Shown: positions 48,408-61,519 of the stretch, in pieces
Position numbering within the stretch: position 1 is the stretch's first letter
Layout: each line of letters opens with the position of its first letter
Assembly: GCF_001411555.2 (NCBI RefSeq)
Contig: NC_049901.1
Coordinates: forward strand, 14,175,190-14,239,189
Direction: 5' to 3'
DNA: 64,000 nt
DNA from: Juglans regia
Taxonomy: Eukaryota > Streptophyta > Magnoliopsida > Fagales > Juglandaceae
Translations under genes and position numbers: made by a program
The notes under the pieces: model-generated
What the model saw: only the letters and a program-made list of their open reading frames with translations
Told to the model about the DNA's origin: nothing
Databases searched by the model: none

Positions 48408-49325
48408 ACTACAAAGGCAGGCATATATATATATATATATATATGTATATATGATATAGGCAGTACTAATGCATCAGACTTCCCCTTTTTCACATTAAAT
48501 GGTATCTGAGATCATCACGAGACATGCATATCCATTTAAACAAATATATATATGTTTTTCTTTTCAATTGGATGTTTTGGTGATCCTCCGACGTTATTTA
48601 ATATAATTTGGCCCTTCGGATTCTATAGGGACAGAATTAGTACTCAACTCAACACCATGGATATTTAACGTTAAGATACAGTATGTTCTCTTTTCTTTCA
48701 AATAAAAAAAAAATACAAATATCATTTCTCTTAAGCAAGAGCGGCTCAGCAACTTAGGCGCCTACCTAAGGCCCCCAAAATGCAAATTAAGGACTATTTT
48801 TTGCAATTGAACAAAGTCCACATAAATCTATTATATATTCTCTTCGGAAATAAATTCATAATTAAAGTTTCAGTTTATTTTATACTTTGCTCCAAAATAT
48901 AAGGTCTTTAAAGAAAAAAAGCCTTGTGCTGTTCTAATCAACTAAACATGTGATCACAAGAATTATATATATATATGTGAATCATACTATATATGATCGA
49001 TCTATTAAAAATGATATATTAATGAATGTTGATTTTAAATAATTTATAAATATATTAAACATGGTGTATATCATTATATTATAATAATAGAAAAGCCTTA
49101 TTTTAAGATTTTGCGTTATGCCTCAATTAATTTATTGAGGCCGCCCTGCTTTTAAGTTTCTAAATTTAATTTGTGTAGTACTTACTCATGATGTCTTGCA
49201 TGCATTGATATAAAATCATGAGGGGTAAAAGACGGATGGTCTAATATATATCCCAATCCAAATCAATATTATTATAATAGATGCAGTACTATAAAACAGA
49301 ATTAAAATAAGCGGGTAAATGATTA
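46601..49325. other. intergenic, AT-rich, microsatellites
   Basis: No supported gene. (AT)n runs occur at about 47498-47506, 47708-47722, 47822-47844, 48379-48404 and 48423-48444. Upstream of the TGA gene (46640-47100) may be promoter; no element was singled out. Confidence 0.5.
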
Positions 49326-49492
49326 GTTTGGACAGTGAGTTAAGATAAAAGTTGAAAGTTAAATAAAATATTATTTTTTAATATATTTATTGTTTGATAT
49401 TTAAAAATTTTGAATTGTATATTATATTTTATATAAGAATTTAAAAAAATTATAATAATTAAATGAGATAAAATGAAATAAATGGAATCTAA
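49326..49492. mobile_element. AT-rich MITE-like element
   Basis: Opens GTTTGGACAGTGAGTTAAGAT, has an AT core and closes AAATGAGATAAAATGAAATAAATGG, like the block at 27437. The right border is uncertain. Confidence 0.45.
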
Positions 49493-49925
49493 AAGTCTAA
49501 CCATTAATTATTATGTGGCAAAATCAAGGGCAAGATCACATTCAAAGATCAAGACGTACGGTTGCATGCATGCATGCAGTCTATTGTTTTGGCCGCTCCT
49601 TAGGTGTTTTCATTTCGTAGTAGAATTAATGGGCGTTTCGGATATTTGACTGCTTAATTTGTTGTATTGTTTGCGGCTATGATACATACAAGTGGGCGGG
49701 CCAAACATGCCATTGCCAATGAGAATGAAGTATTTTGAAAACCCTATGATTAAAGTGATGCCACGCGTACGTACGTGTAGTCGTTTAAGACAGAAAATCA
49801 TGGTGGCGCATAAGCTGGCTCATGCTTAGGATGCGCGATCGTAGAGCTAGCGGCGCGAGCCTCTTACGTCAATTTGATGAAGCCACTTCAGCTGGCCGTC
49901 TATTTTCTTGATTGAGATATTAATT

Positions 49926-50455
49926 CCGTTTGGATTGAGAAGTAATTTTAATTTATCTTATTTTATTTTATTATTATAATTTTTTTAAAATTTTTATATA
50001 AAATATAAAAAATAATTTAATTTTTTTAAATCTAAAAATAATAATAATATTTAAAAATAATATTTTATTCAACTTTTAACTTTCACCTCAACTTATTTTG
50101 GCTGTATTTATATGTTGAGCTGAACTCAACTAAGTTAAATTCTTTATAAATAATAGTGAATACGTTGAGTAGTGTAAGGAGTTATGTAGAATTCATTTAA
50201 ATTGAGTTTAAAGTGTGTTTAAATATTAAGATAAGTTTAATACTAAGGTTGTGGGTTTCGCGTATAAAAATATTTTAAGTTGAAAAAGGTTGTGAGTCTC
50301 ACATGTAAGAAGATTTTGAATTGAGAGGAATTTAGTAATTTGAGAGTATAATATTTAAATGTTAGACTCAATTTAAAATTAGATTGAACTCAGCTAAATT
50401 TAACTGTATTTAGAAATCAAATGTAATATTTATCTCAACTCATTATCTAAACGCT
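49926..50455. mobile_element. compound AT-rich MITE-like region
   Basis: Opens CGTTTGGATTGAGAAG and closes CTCAACTCATTATCTAAACG, plausible inverted ends. Inside near 50098 a second unit begins GCTGTATTTATATGTTGAGC with its own CTCAACT/AGTTGAG-type repeats, so two elements may be nested or abutting. No coding content. Confidence 0.45.
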
Positions 50456-50459
50456 ACCT

Positions 50460-50793
50460 TAATCTTGTTGCAAGATGCACGTGCTACGTTCTCAAAGTTG
50501 GCTAGAGAGCTGTACATAAAAAGATCAACATGAAGTCATAATGTACATAAAGGTGATTGTGAAATTATGAGTGATTCTTAAAATTAAAATAGCTTATTCT
50601 ACTAGTTATTTTTTATTAAAATAAATATTTTTAATTAAAATAAATCTATTTTTATTATAAATAATTATTTTTATAATAAATAATTCACCATAAATATTTA
50701 TTTTTTTCGTAATAGATCAGTGAAAAGTGAAGTTGAAGGAATGATCCCTTCTCTCCGGTGAGCGCCTGTTATAAATAAGGGTTCATGTATCGA

Positions 50794-50840
<47 letters not shown>

Positions 50841-51960
50841 GCTTAAGGAAATTTTCATACCTATTTGTGAGGAAAAAAAAAGAAGAAAATATGAGCCATG
50901 AGCCGCAGAATAAATCTACCGAAAAGTTATACAGACTGTATAAATTTTTTTTCCTTCAAATATTTTTTTAAACTGTTTAGATATTTAAAAAAATTATAAA
51001 CTCATTAAAAAATATTTTCTTAATCATTAAATAAAAATAAAAAATAATTCGGTATAAAGTTTCAATTTAAGTATTTTTGGTATAAAAAAAAATCGGTATA
51101 AAAACCAATTAGCCAGCTAGGCACGTAGAGTATGCAGTAAATCATGATTATGATCATGATCATGATGAATCCTGTGAAAAGCTCATTTAATTGTTCTGAT
51201 TTCCCAAGCTAAAATTAGACATACGAGCTAGCCCACATGATCAGATGGTAAGCTGTATTCCATGGTAGGACGTGATAGCTAGCTGTATGGATGGGGAGAG
51301 AGAGAGAGAGTAATTGGCTACTTGCAGTGTGAAGTCAACCCTTTCTTTTCGGCATGCAGCTGTACTGATTTGCATTTGTCAAACTATAATGTGAAATCTG
51401 TATTTCATAATGAGTATAATGACTGATTAAAAGTGCTATAGAGTCATTTCGCAGATAATACAGTCACCTGTAATTCAGTCACCTTTTCTAAGTAATTTTC
51501 CACCACTCAAATATATAATTTCAGTTTATTACAAATTACTAGTGATCAGAAATGATCTTTATCTTTTATCCTCAAATTATGCTTTCTTATTTATTACCAA
51601 AACTTGGCTATGATCAACCCAATCCCCAATTTATAAAATATAATAGAAAATGAGATGGATAAGGCAAATGTTGAGAGAGACTTTGAGGGTTATAACTTTA
51701 TTATTGTCAATTGTTTTATTTATGATATATGTTCCTATTTATAAATAATTAATGAGATTAGAGAAATAATATAAATATAATAAATCAATGATACTGATTG
51801 ATTTATGCAATAAACATATATATGAATTATCCATCATATCCTAATTACTATCACTGGTGATTTAAGATCTTATATTTTATGACTAGTACAAGTTGCATGT
51901 CATTTTTATATTATATATTGAAAAAATCTACATAATTTCTTACTATTCATATAATTTTTA
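50460..51960. other. intergenic, AT-rich
   Basis: No supported gene. (AT)n at 50799-50838 and (GA)n at about 51296-51310. Confidence 0.5.
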
Positions 51961-51967
51961 TATACCT

Positions 51968-52112
51968 TACTTTTTTTAATTTTTATTATTTTTTTCTTTT
52001 ATCAAATATTTAATATCTGAATAATGAATAGAAAAATTGAATTAGTTTAAAAGAATAAATTCAAAAAAATATTAAAAAAATATTAAAAGTTAATAAAAAT
52101 TTAAAAAATATG
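51968..52112. mobile_element. core of the 12840/63667 MITE family, ends lost
   Basis: TTTTTAATTTTTATTATTTT, then TTAAAAGAATAAATTC and the A-rich tail match the centre of the MITE at 12840-13028, but the CAACCTCC/GGAGGTTG ends are missing and the right side runs into GGTGAGATGAGATGAG, a different repeat. Probably a fragment. Confidence 0.5.
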
Positions 52113-54582
52113 ATGGGGTGAGATGAGATGAGAATTTTGTATTTTGTTTTAGTATTTAAAATATTATGTTTTAGTATTATTATTGTATTGAGATTTAAAA
52201 AAGTTAAATTGAGATTTGAAAAAATTAAATTGTTTATTATATTTTGTATAAAGATTTAAAAAAAATATAATAATGAGATGAAATGAGATAAAAAATTTTA
52301 TGTCTCATTTTATTTCCAAATCTATCCTTAGAAATTGAGGAAGTTGTGTAGTATTATCCTTATATATTTACTCTTCGTAACTTTTTTGCACGAGGCTGTG
52401 CACCCTTTTTGATCCGCGTGTGCTTAGTGCAGGATATTTAATTATAAATTACTGGTCTCCCAATATGTACGTCTGTGTATAAAGAGAAGAGCATTGCTAC
52501 GTTCATCAAAAAAGTTTATCGAGTAAGGATTCTGAATAGTATATTTCATTTTTTTTATGTATTTTTTTAATTATCATAAATTTAATAAAAAAAATATATA
52601 TATAACATCTTAAAAAATAATTTCTTAATTATTAAATAAAAAATTATAAAAAATATCATTCGAGATACAAATACGAGACCCAAGACCCATTACATAAATA
52701 GAGAAAGTGGCTCCAATTAGCTGTTATTGTCCTACATGAAAATTCATCAAAAAATAGAAAAATACTCTCAACTTGTTTGAGAAAAAGAAAGCAGAACTTG
52801 AATTTTACAATATATTAGTTACGAGAAATGATATTTGTAATTGTGAGTGTGTAAGTGTCGTGTAATCGTTTTGAAAAAAATGAATAAATATGAGACTCAC
52901 GTGAAACGAAATTAATTTTTTTAATAATAAATTTTATTTTTTTAAAACGACTATACGATATTTATACATTTCATAATTATATATAGCATTACTCGTTAGT
53001 TGGATATGACTTGGTTTTAGGTTGGAACCACAAATTTCATGGATTTTGTTAAATATTTCTAAATACTGGTTAATTGCCTTTGCCAAATCAGAAACCTAAC
53101 TAGCTAGCTAGCTAGCTACTACATTACTTCAGAATAGAATTATAATTAATTACAAACCCACTTTTTTCTTTTATGATCCTTATCTGCCGCCTATCGGACA
53201 GAAGAGAATGATCTCTAGGCCCTAAATATTCCACAATGCATGGTAATGGATATCTCTTTTGTTCTGTGTCTTTTGACTTCAGTAAAAGAGATTTAGGATT
53301 CAATATTTCTTGAACTTTTTTTTTCCTCCTTTTTTGCTTTCTGGTCATACTTTGTGAAAAGAAAGTACCAAACTTGTTTGATGCATATCACACGAATTCA
53401 AATCTGCAATCCCTTTAGTCAACTTGGATTTTAGCATAACATCACCAGATTACATACATCGTAATAATGCTGCCTGTGAAAACAAGATTAGGAGGGTTTG
53501 TACTTGCTGTCAGAGCTAGCCTTTGTACATATATATATTTTTAGAACAAAAAAAAAAACTCAAAAAATTTTGGTTTCAGATCAGGGTTGGTTCAATGGCA
53601 TCAATACGTATCTATTACAGGTCACAATTATAAGCAACTGTGATATATGTTGTGGATATCATGAACTTATATATATGTATATCTACTCAGAGAGAAGAAG
53701 CTTTAAAAAATGAAGAGAAAGGATAAGTTTAAATAATTAAAAATAAAAAAAAATTAGGTCATGCATGGTGCCAATGTTCATATGTGTAAAGTTACAATGA
53801 TGGTGGTGGGTGCCTCTCAATGCATGGTTGGCTGATTCCATAGTGATTTTCCCTCTCATATATATATGTATATGTATTGTATATATTCTTATATGTAACT
53901 GTGTTATTTTCTTTGAATAATAACGAATCATGATCATCAGAAACGTCACGCAAACACCTTGCTTTTTCCTTTTCGTGGTGTTATTCTTCAGTGCAATCTA
54001 AAGTGGCTTGGCACTAAGAATGGCTAGTGTGGTTTCACAAATTGTGGAGATTCAAGAAAAATTATGAGAATTTATTAGATTCTCAGCCAATTTTTTTGAT
54101 GCCATTTTGCTTTCTGTCTGTGTCTGCCTCTCGATGGCTGATCATCTGAATCATTTTTGTTCACTACCTAAATGGAAAGTCCACCACATGCATCAGGATC
54201 GAAGAGCACAATGATATTGCTGATTTATCGATCGAGTACTCGCATTCATGGCAGGCCTTCTTCTTTTTGTTTTATTTTTTTCATTATTACATGAGGTGGG
54301 GTACTCTTGGAGATAAGAATTATTTAAAGGAAATTAATATGATTGCTTCTGTACAATGATACCCATTATAATATGCAACTAGCTCATAACATTTACTACT
54401 TTATTTCACTTTGGTTCTGCAAAATATTCCAATATCATTCACATCTGCATCATGCATGCTGTATTTCTTTGGGATCATTTATTAAACATTTTAATAAAAT
54501 ACTATGAAAACTTTATGCTTTCAATTATCTAATAGTGCTAGCTAGATTTACTTTTTCTTAATTAAGAACAACTCAAATATTC
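52113..54582. other. intergenic, AT-rich
   Basis: No supported gene. A GAGATGAGATGAG-bearing repeat lies at about 52110-52320; TAGC tetranucleotide repeats at about 53100-53117. Confidence 0.5.
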
Positions 54583-54715
54583 TAGATCTGTGCATGATTA
54601 TGATTTTTTTTTTTTTTTTGAGTTCAATTGGGTGAGGGGTGTTTCAAACTCAAGACCTCCATTTTGAAAGCCGAAATTATGTCAATGACCATAAACCTTT
54701 GGTAGATCTGTGCAT
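54583..54715 (-). mobile_element. SINE-like element, copy 2, with target duplication
   Basis: TAGATCTGTGCAT occurs at 54583-54595 and 54703-54715. The insert (54604-54702) on the minus strand begins CCAAAGGTTTATGGTCATTG, contains GGTCTTGAGTTTGAAAC (similar to a Pol III B box) and ends in about 16 A. Length and layout fit a short tRNA-type SINE; the copy at 27831-27925 shares its start. Confidence 0.65.
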
Positions 54716-54719
54716 AATT

Positions 54720-55689
54720 TTTAGAAACAAGCGTGTAAATGTAATCTATTCTAATCTGCTCCAAAATAAATATATAAATAATTACAACATTATCAACAAA
54801 CTCTACCAAACTAAGATTATTTTGTGTATTTTATTCCACGTATGAAAACCACAAAATCTCCATATACAACAAAAAAGGAAACTTATCACTCCGAATTAAA
54901 AAACAAAAAACAACAGCTCGATCTAATACTTTTTAGAAAGTAAAAGATTGCAAATTAATTACAATATATTATATATATATAAATAAAAAAGAATATGAAC
55001 AGATTCACTTATCCACTTAGGTGTAAAGTGGGCACACTTTCGTCAACTCTTGGAATGGAATGCATTAATTATAAAGATGGCCTGGAAGGAGTAGTCATAT
55101 GAAAATGCATGCATATATGGATACACTTCACTCTTTGTCGAAACTTTTAAAAGGCAGTTAGTTAGTATCAAAGTACACTTGAATGTCACATATGATCGAT
55201 GCGTACTCTGATGGCACCACCATGTGATCATGTGTCGGATAAACGTCTCACCCATCTGATCGTACAAATCTAAAAGGTACTGATGCAATAATCTATTTTT
55301 TTACTCCCATTTTTTATTTGTTTTTTGGATCATTCTGGGCTTTTAAACACACGCAGAAATTCTGAGTTGGGTAATGTTTTAATGGGCTATTGCCTCAATG
55401 GGCTGGCTTCTTCAGATTCTAACTCATAACCTACCCAAATGCCAGGTTAATAATCTCCCAGCTACTGGTTTGGTTCTATTTCTGAATTTCATTCCCTCTT
55501 CATCCCTCGCATGAGGTATTTTTTTGGAAAAATGATTTATATACAATATTTTTTATAATACATTTCATAACAATATATTAAATGAGGAGTAATTTTATAA
55601 AACACTTTATAAAAGTAATATTACTTTACAAAAATATCATTATCTTACAACATTATTGTGAAATATATTGTAAAAATGTATTGTGTGTA
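54720..55689. other. intergenic, AT-rich
   Basis: No supported gene. Confidence 0.5.
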
Positions 55690-55885
55690 TCGAATCAATT
55701 AGGGTTATACAATAAATCAGAGAACCGATCAGTACCAACCCAGACCGGCCTCCGGAGCTCGGAACCGGCTGAAACCGGCCTAGAACCGATCGGACAGCGG
55801 TTGAATTTGCCAAAAACCGATGCCCAGCGGTTTGGTCCCGGTTTGATCTTGGGCCGGACCGCTGAACCGACCGAACTAATAAAAT
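55690..55885. mobile_element. hexamer-built element with ACCGG/CGGTTT motifs
   Basis: From TTAGGGTTATACAATAAATC to about CCGACCGAACTAAT the sequence is dominated by degenerate ACCGG, GGAACCGGCTGA and CGGTTTGGTCCCGG units. The left end resembles TAGGGNTGTA of the elements at 31151 and 37632. The matching right end was not found. It is followed by AAACGACGCCGTTTC at about 55916, a palindrome seen widely in plant intergenic DNA. Confidence 0.5.
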
Positions 55886-56019
55886 GTATTTTTTTTTAAA
55901 TTATAAAATATATGAAACGACGCCGTTTCAGGATTCAGTGTTTGAAAAAAAATATAAAGCAAAAGGCGCTGTTTCCCTTTAGGATTTAAAATCCCAGCAC
56001 CTTCTTATTCCTTGTTTCT

Positions 56020-56160
56020 CCTTCTTCTTCTTCTCTCACTCTCTCTCTCTTTCACTACGACGTCATCACTCTCTCTCACTCTCTCTCACTTCACGCACCT
56101 CACGGCGTCCTCTCTCTCTCTCACACACACACACCCACACCCACACCCACACCAAGGCTT
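56020..56160. repeat. (CT)n and (CA)n low-complexity tract
   Basis: Runs of CTCTCT, then CACACACCCACACC. They generate the short serine/leucine-rich and histidine/proline-rich frames seen here, which are not genes. Confidence 0.8.
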
Positions 56161-56342
56161 TGCACACAGCAGCAGGGTCACCTCTGTCGCAACAAAGACG
56201 TCGACAAACCGATCGTAATTACGTCGAGACTGATATCTACAATTTTCTCTCCCTTCACCAGTCGGTTTCGGTCGAAATTTACATCATTTTAAGAGATCGG
56301 TGTAGTTTCGGTTTTAGACTAAAACCACATCGATACCTTTGA

Positions 56343-57491
56343 TTTTTACTCTTATGTATCAATACTCTTTCTTCAGATGTTGAAAAATCAATGAGAAATT
56401 CTTTTGGACTTTTTTAAAAAAAAGATAAAATTTTATGGGTTTTTGTGAAAGTTGTGGTCCCACAAAGATGTGTTTGGATAATGAAGATTGTATAGAAATA
56501 TTTTGAGAATTTTCTTATTATTTAAATTTTATTTTTTAGAAAAAATACAAACTGAATTGGGGTTAACACTGTCCGCCAACTCTTGGGGCCACCAAGGGGT
56601 GAGATAATTTGATAAGAGCACAAGTGGGTTTCTGGTTTCTGAGATAATTTTTAAACAACGAAGAGGAGTTATTTGAAAAAGCACAATCGTTAATGTAATT
56701 CTTTAAAAGGCCCCTAAGCCATTGCAAGAATTTCTATATATTTTTTCAACGGTCATAAGATGCATACCGAAACATGGATACAATTTCAAAAGAAATAAAT
56801 AAATTGAAAAGGAAGCCCACGACAAAGTGCAAACATTTAAGGAGGGGAAAATTTTTTGTTTATGTGGTCTCCAACACTACCCTGCTAGAGACTTTTCAAT
56901 AAAACTTGCTATTTAAATACATAGAAGCAACCATTAGAGCAATACACAAACCATTTAACTGTTAATACTATATATAATGATTGATCCAGAAGCTTCAAAG
57001 ATTACAAAAACAAAAATTACCAATAGAGAGTATTTAATGGATATGGGACCAATAAATTTATCCCCTGCAACCATCCCTACTAATCTTGGATACACCAACA
57101 GGGAGCCACCTTGCATGGTGGTTTTGAATCTTTTGATATAGATTGACTTGCGGACTTTTGCCTTTAAAGACTCCCACGTTAGATTCTTCATCTTTCAAAT
57201 AACAATAAATATTATTATTATTAATCTTTTTCTTAAAATTAATTTTTTATATATTTTATAATTTAAACCCACCAACATAATAACACAAGATATCTTAAAA
57301 TTGAAATAATAAAATAAATTTATAGTCTATATAAAGAAAGTCCTAAATGTAGAAACACTGGTAGAGAGAGGGGCTGAAAGAAAAAATAAATTAAGCCGTT
57401 GGTAGAGGAGGAGAGAGAAAAAAATAATAAAATAAAATTTGAAGGGTGTGTAGTACTTCTGAAATATGCAAAGATATTGTTCATCATAAGT
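56343..57491. other. intergenic, AT-rich
   Basis: No supported gene. The minus-strand frame at 56955-57191 (MKNLTWESLKAK...) has no recognised family and no context. Confidence 0.45.
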
Positions 57492-58369
57492 AAAAAGCTT
57501 GTGCATTTTGAGCTTTAAAAACCTCTCTTCTCTCAAACTGTCCCTTCTTTCAAAAACTTTATCTATAGATCTGACTAGAGGGGGTGAGAGCTTCAGCTCC
57601 CTTCCCCTCCCTCCCCCTTTCTCCCTCCCTTCTCTTCTACGTAGTATTTTTTATGTTTTCAGGCGAAATAAGGGAGAATCGCAAATCTGAGTCTTTCCGT
57701 CGCCCACAGTCCAGCACGCGCCCAGGCATGGAGTTTCCCAGCCACCGATCTTCAAGTCCACCGATTGTGGCACCAAACGGAGCAGCAAGTAGCCCGCACG
57801 CGGGGGTTGAAGTTCCGGCATCGTTCGGCGCGTGGCTTTCACGCACCATTGAGGAGCCCTCTGCCAACGCCATGCGAGGTGTTTCTTGAGCCTATGAGTC
57901 CGAGATCTCCAAAATCGCCAGTCAGTTTTCTTCCAAGAGTGGCGCGTATACTGCACGTGCCGCAACAACTCCCGTGCACTGCTTTTCTGTTTTAATGCAG
58001 TGTTTTTTTGTAATTTCTTTTGTGTAATGTTGTTTTTAGAAAAATAAAAATCCAAAAAAAAAAAATAAGTGCCTTCGGACCTTGGTCCAAATGGAGTAGT
58101 GGTCCCCCCCTCCACATTAACGGGGTTTGGTGAATCCTATCCTGCTTAGTCAGGGTAGGGGCTCTGTATCCTCTGTCGTCGATAGAGGTAGTTTTTCTCG
58201 AAGACCTAGGTCTTTAGAGATTTACCGTATAGATTAGATCATGTCAGTCACGAAAATGTACTGAGAAGCTACTAACGATTGTAATTGGCTTGTTTTTCAA
58301 GTCAATTTTGTAAGTCCTCTCTTAATGAAAGGATATGATCTGTTTTATTAAAAAAAAAAAAAAAGCTTG
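57492..58369 (+). mobile_element. poly(A)-tailed retroposon with about 10-bp target duplication
   Basis: AAAAAGCTTG at 57492-57501 recurs at 58360-58369 after a 15-base A run (58350-58364). The insert of about 860 bp has a C/T-rich head, AGGCGAAATAAGGG, a GC-rich body (57700-57990), a second A-rich stretch at about 58038-58065, and a 3' part ending AAAGGATATGATCTGTTTTATT before the poly(A). Its first 350 bases match the locus at 25661. No reverse transcriptase or tRNA-like head was seen, so it is a non-autonomous LINE-dependent copy or processed transcript. Frames within it differ between copies and are not treated as genes. Confidence 0.65.
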
Positions 58370-58871
58370 CATATGGCTAATTTAATGCAGTAGAAAAAAT
58401 GAAATTGTTATCTATATATGTGTTTGCAGCAGCATTTGACTATACCAATTTCGATACTCTTAGCACTAGTATCGGTCTCTTCAAAATGGAAGAATCTTCA
58501 AAATTTGAATGGTTTGTGATTAAAAACGTTGCATTGAATTCGGTAAACAATCAAAACTCTAACTTTGAGCTATAGTGTATTTGCTTTCATCTCCATATTT
58601 AAAGACACATTGTTCATGGTCTATTCCAATTATTTTATTACAAAATCACTATAGATGGATTTCAGATTAATGTCACTACAGTTTAAGTATTAATCAAGAT
58701 TAATTAGATTGAAAAAAAAATAGTTGGAAAATAATAATTTAAGTATCGAATTAAATTATTAATTAACATATAATTAGTATAATTACAAAATATGAAAAAA
58801 AAATTTAAAAATATTATTATTAAAAACATAATATTATATTATTATTTTGACTAATTCAATAACTAATTCAA

Positions 58872-59553
58872 TGTGGGTATAAAAGGGAAATAAAGAAGTC
58901 CATTAAGGCCCAACCACTAGGCCTAGCTCACTTGGATTAGAAATTAGGGGATAAGAGGGGACAAGAAGAGTCACGAGGTAATGGAAGTGTGGGGCTATCA
59001 GGAGGTAACATGGATGTTAGGGGGTCAAGAGGTGATGTGGGTGCAAGGGGCTATCAGGGAGGGCATGGTCAGACACGCAAAGGCTTGGCCTTACCTATAG
59101 CGGCGCACGCGGGAAAAGACAATCAGATAAATAGAGGGGGAAGATCTTCTTCTTCTTCTTCCTCAACAGTTGGCTCCTTCAACCTCAGAACAGGAGAGCT
59201 CTAGCGAATGCCTCTTCTCTCGTAAATTTATATTCAGCATCACTATTGTACAGTGAGATATGAGAGATCATGAGAGACTGTAAACAAGAATATTATAGTG
59301 GATTTCTCCTCTCCTAACCCCCGTGGAAGTAGATCTGGTGCTGAACCACGTAAATCTTGGTGTCATCTCTCTTTACTTTCTCCGTACTTATTTTTCATTC
59401 ATTGCCATGGACGTACGCACCGCCGCCGTACAGCCACACTGGAACACTGTCGGGGCTCTATACAACGCCGATCGAGACCCAAGTAGCCATAGTGGGTCGG
59501 GAATGACTCTTTCTCCCATTCTGGCCTGTCGAACGATTTTTACAGCATCAACA
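58872..59553 (+). repeat. LTR (5' type) with adjoining primer-binding site
   Basis: Starts TGTGGGTATAAAAGGG and ends TACAGCATCAACA, directly followed by TTGGTGCCGTCTGTGAGATTTG (59554 on), which resembles primer-binding sites just inside plant Ty3/gypsy 5' LTRs. A TATA-like GATAAATAGAGG lies at about 59128. No gag-pol follows: unrelated sequence begins within about 100 bases, so this is a truncated element end. The frames at 58989-59204 and 59298-59604 are within the LTR. Confidence 0.6.
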
Positions 59554-59649
59554 TTGGTGCCGTCTGTGAGATTTGATTTCCTCTATTCGTCGGAGGTGGG
59601 ATAAGGACGATTTCTCGATTCACTGAATAAATCAACGGATGAACGGATA

Positions 59650-61519
59650 ATACCCTATTAGATGAGTATTCTCGATTTTCTTAAATTTTACACTTATAAA
59701 AAAGCTACTTTAGAAAATGAGTTAGTAAATCTTTTTTTGCTCAAGCGAGAAACCGAGCTCCTCACCATTGTACCAATTCGCTCTAACGCATAGCACAAGA
59801 GTAAGCACACGGTAAGGACCGTTCGCGCAAATTTTGTGCATTAGTCTATATATATCAGCTTCTTCTCTTTACTCCTCACTTCATTCCCTCCCGCTTTATA
59901 AAATTTTATGGTACGTGATAATAAAATAATACTCATCAAAGTAACATAAATCACATTCTTCAAGAAAGTAGATCTTCAAAAAATTGGACAAACTTAAATA
60001 TAAGTTTGTAGAGAAATTTTCAACTTTCCCACGATGCATTATCCTATCAAAAGTATAGGGTGAAATTTGCACATGTTGCAGGAAAATTATAAAGCCGGGG
60101 AATTCACAACTCATTATATCTCATTCACTTTCAAGTTATCAAGAGATGGAGGCGATACTAGGTTCAAAGAGAGTAGAAAGAAGAGAGGACGAGAGAAAAG
60201 GAAAGGGGATGCCAAACTCGCACCCACGGTAACTCCCTTAAGGCTACTAAGTGTCGCAATTTTACTTGATGGACTAGCAGGGCGAAGGACACCTCCAACC
60301 TGTTTGAAGCTTTTCTCTAAAGAGACATTCACTTCCTCTTTCTCTCGTAATCTTTGGTGAAGAAAAACGATGATTGATATAACTAAAAATCAAACGAAAG
60401 ATCCAACAAGGAAAGCAGCGTATTAATATTTCTACGCTCCTACAAGATGTGTCTTGTTCTCAATATTATTCACTATTATTCACAAATTATTTACTATTTT
60501 TTATTATTCATTATTATTTACAAATCATCTGAGATCACATCACCATCCAAATATAGTCTAAATTGAAAAAAAGGGTGAGGTTACAAGGGCAAGGTGGATA
60601 GAGTTAACCAAATGGAAAAATCTAGTTGTAATCAGATTTGCGCATCAATGCCAAGTGAAAAGGAAGACTTTAATGAAATTGTGCAGATTTAAAAATGAAC
60701 ATTTGATAAAATAGTCTACGTCAATATTGTGCACAAATTGGTCTGCAAATCTATTTGTACGTAGAATAACTCTTACCAAATTGTTAGAGGGTAGCAATAA
60801 TTTGTCGGAGACAAAAAAAAAAAAGAAAATCAAAATTTCAATTTATATCCACGTATAGAAAATATATTTAAATTCCTAGGTTTAGGGAAAGTAATAGTAT
60901 AGAGAAGAGATAAGGGTTAGATCCAAGACGAAGATAACGAAGAGGTGATGTGTGCGGCGCATAGAGTTTCGATGATATGTAGAAAAAAAATGATACTTTG
61001 ATGTAGATCGAGGACCAGAAAATTTATTGTTGTGAGGTGTTTGAACCAATAGGTTTATTCAAGTCATTCTTTTTACTTTTGGATTTTTTTTCCTATTAAA
61101 ATTTTTGTCCTTACCATGAGTAACGACAATATAATTAATGAAAAAAGAGCTAAATGATAAGGTTCCAAGGACTCCTTGAATCCCACCTGTCCACCTTTAT
61201 AATTTTTTTTCTTGCATTGAGATCATTGGATCCACTTTTATATTTCTTGAAGAGAAATTCTATTTGTAGTCTTGAAGTAGGGACTGCATGTACAGGTACA
61301 TATTTAAATGAGAGAAAATATTATTTTTAATAGGAATAATTTTGTAATTTTATAAAATTTTAAAGTTAAAATAACTTAAGTTTCCAAGTAGGAACTATAC
61401 CTAGCATTGCTCTTTCTTGAATTCTATCCCTAGAAGCCCAGTCCATTCTTTCCTCACAGGACCAAAACAAAACAAAACAAGATAAAGCCAGTTGCAATGA
61501 CCAAACGTCCGCAATGGAT
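59650..61519. other. intergenic, AT-rich
   Basis: No supported gene. A block at about 60450-60560 (TATTATTCACAAATTATTT, then CATCTGAGATCACATCACCATCCAAAT) matches the right part of the MITE-like block near 17000, suggesting another member. Confidence 0.5.

Noticed and set aside
57651..58115. 154-codon minus-strand frame
   Set aside because: Antisense to a poly(A)-tailed retroposon, arginine/lysine-rich and not shared with the related locus.
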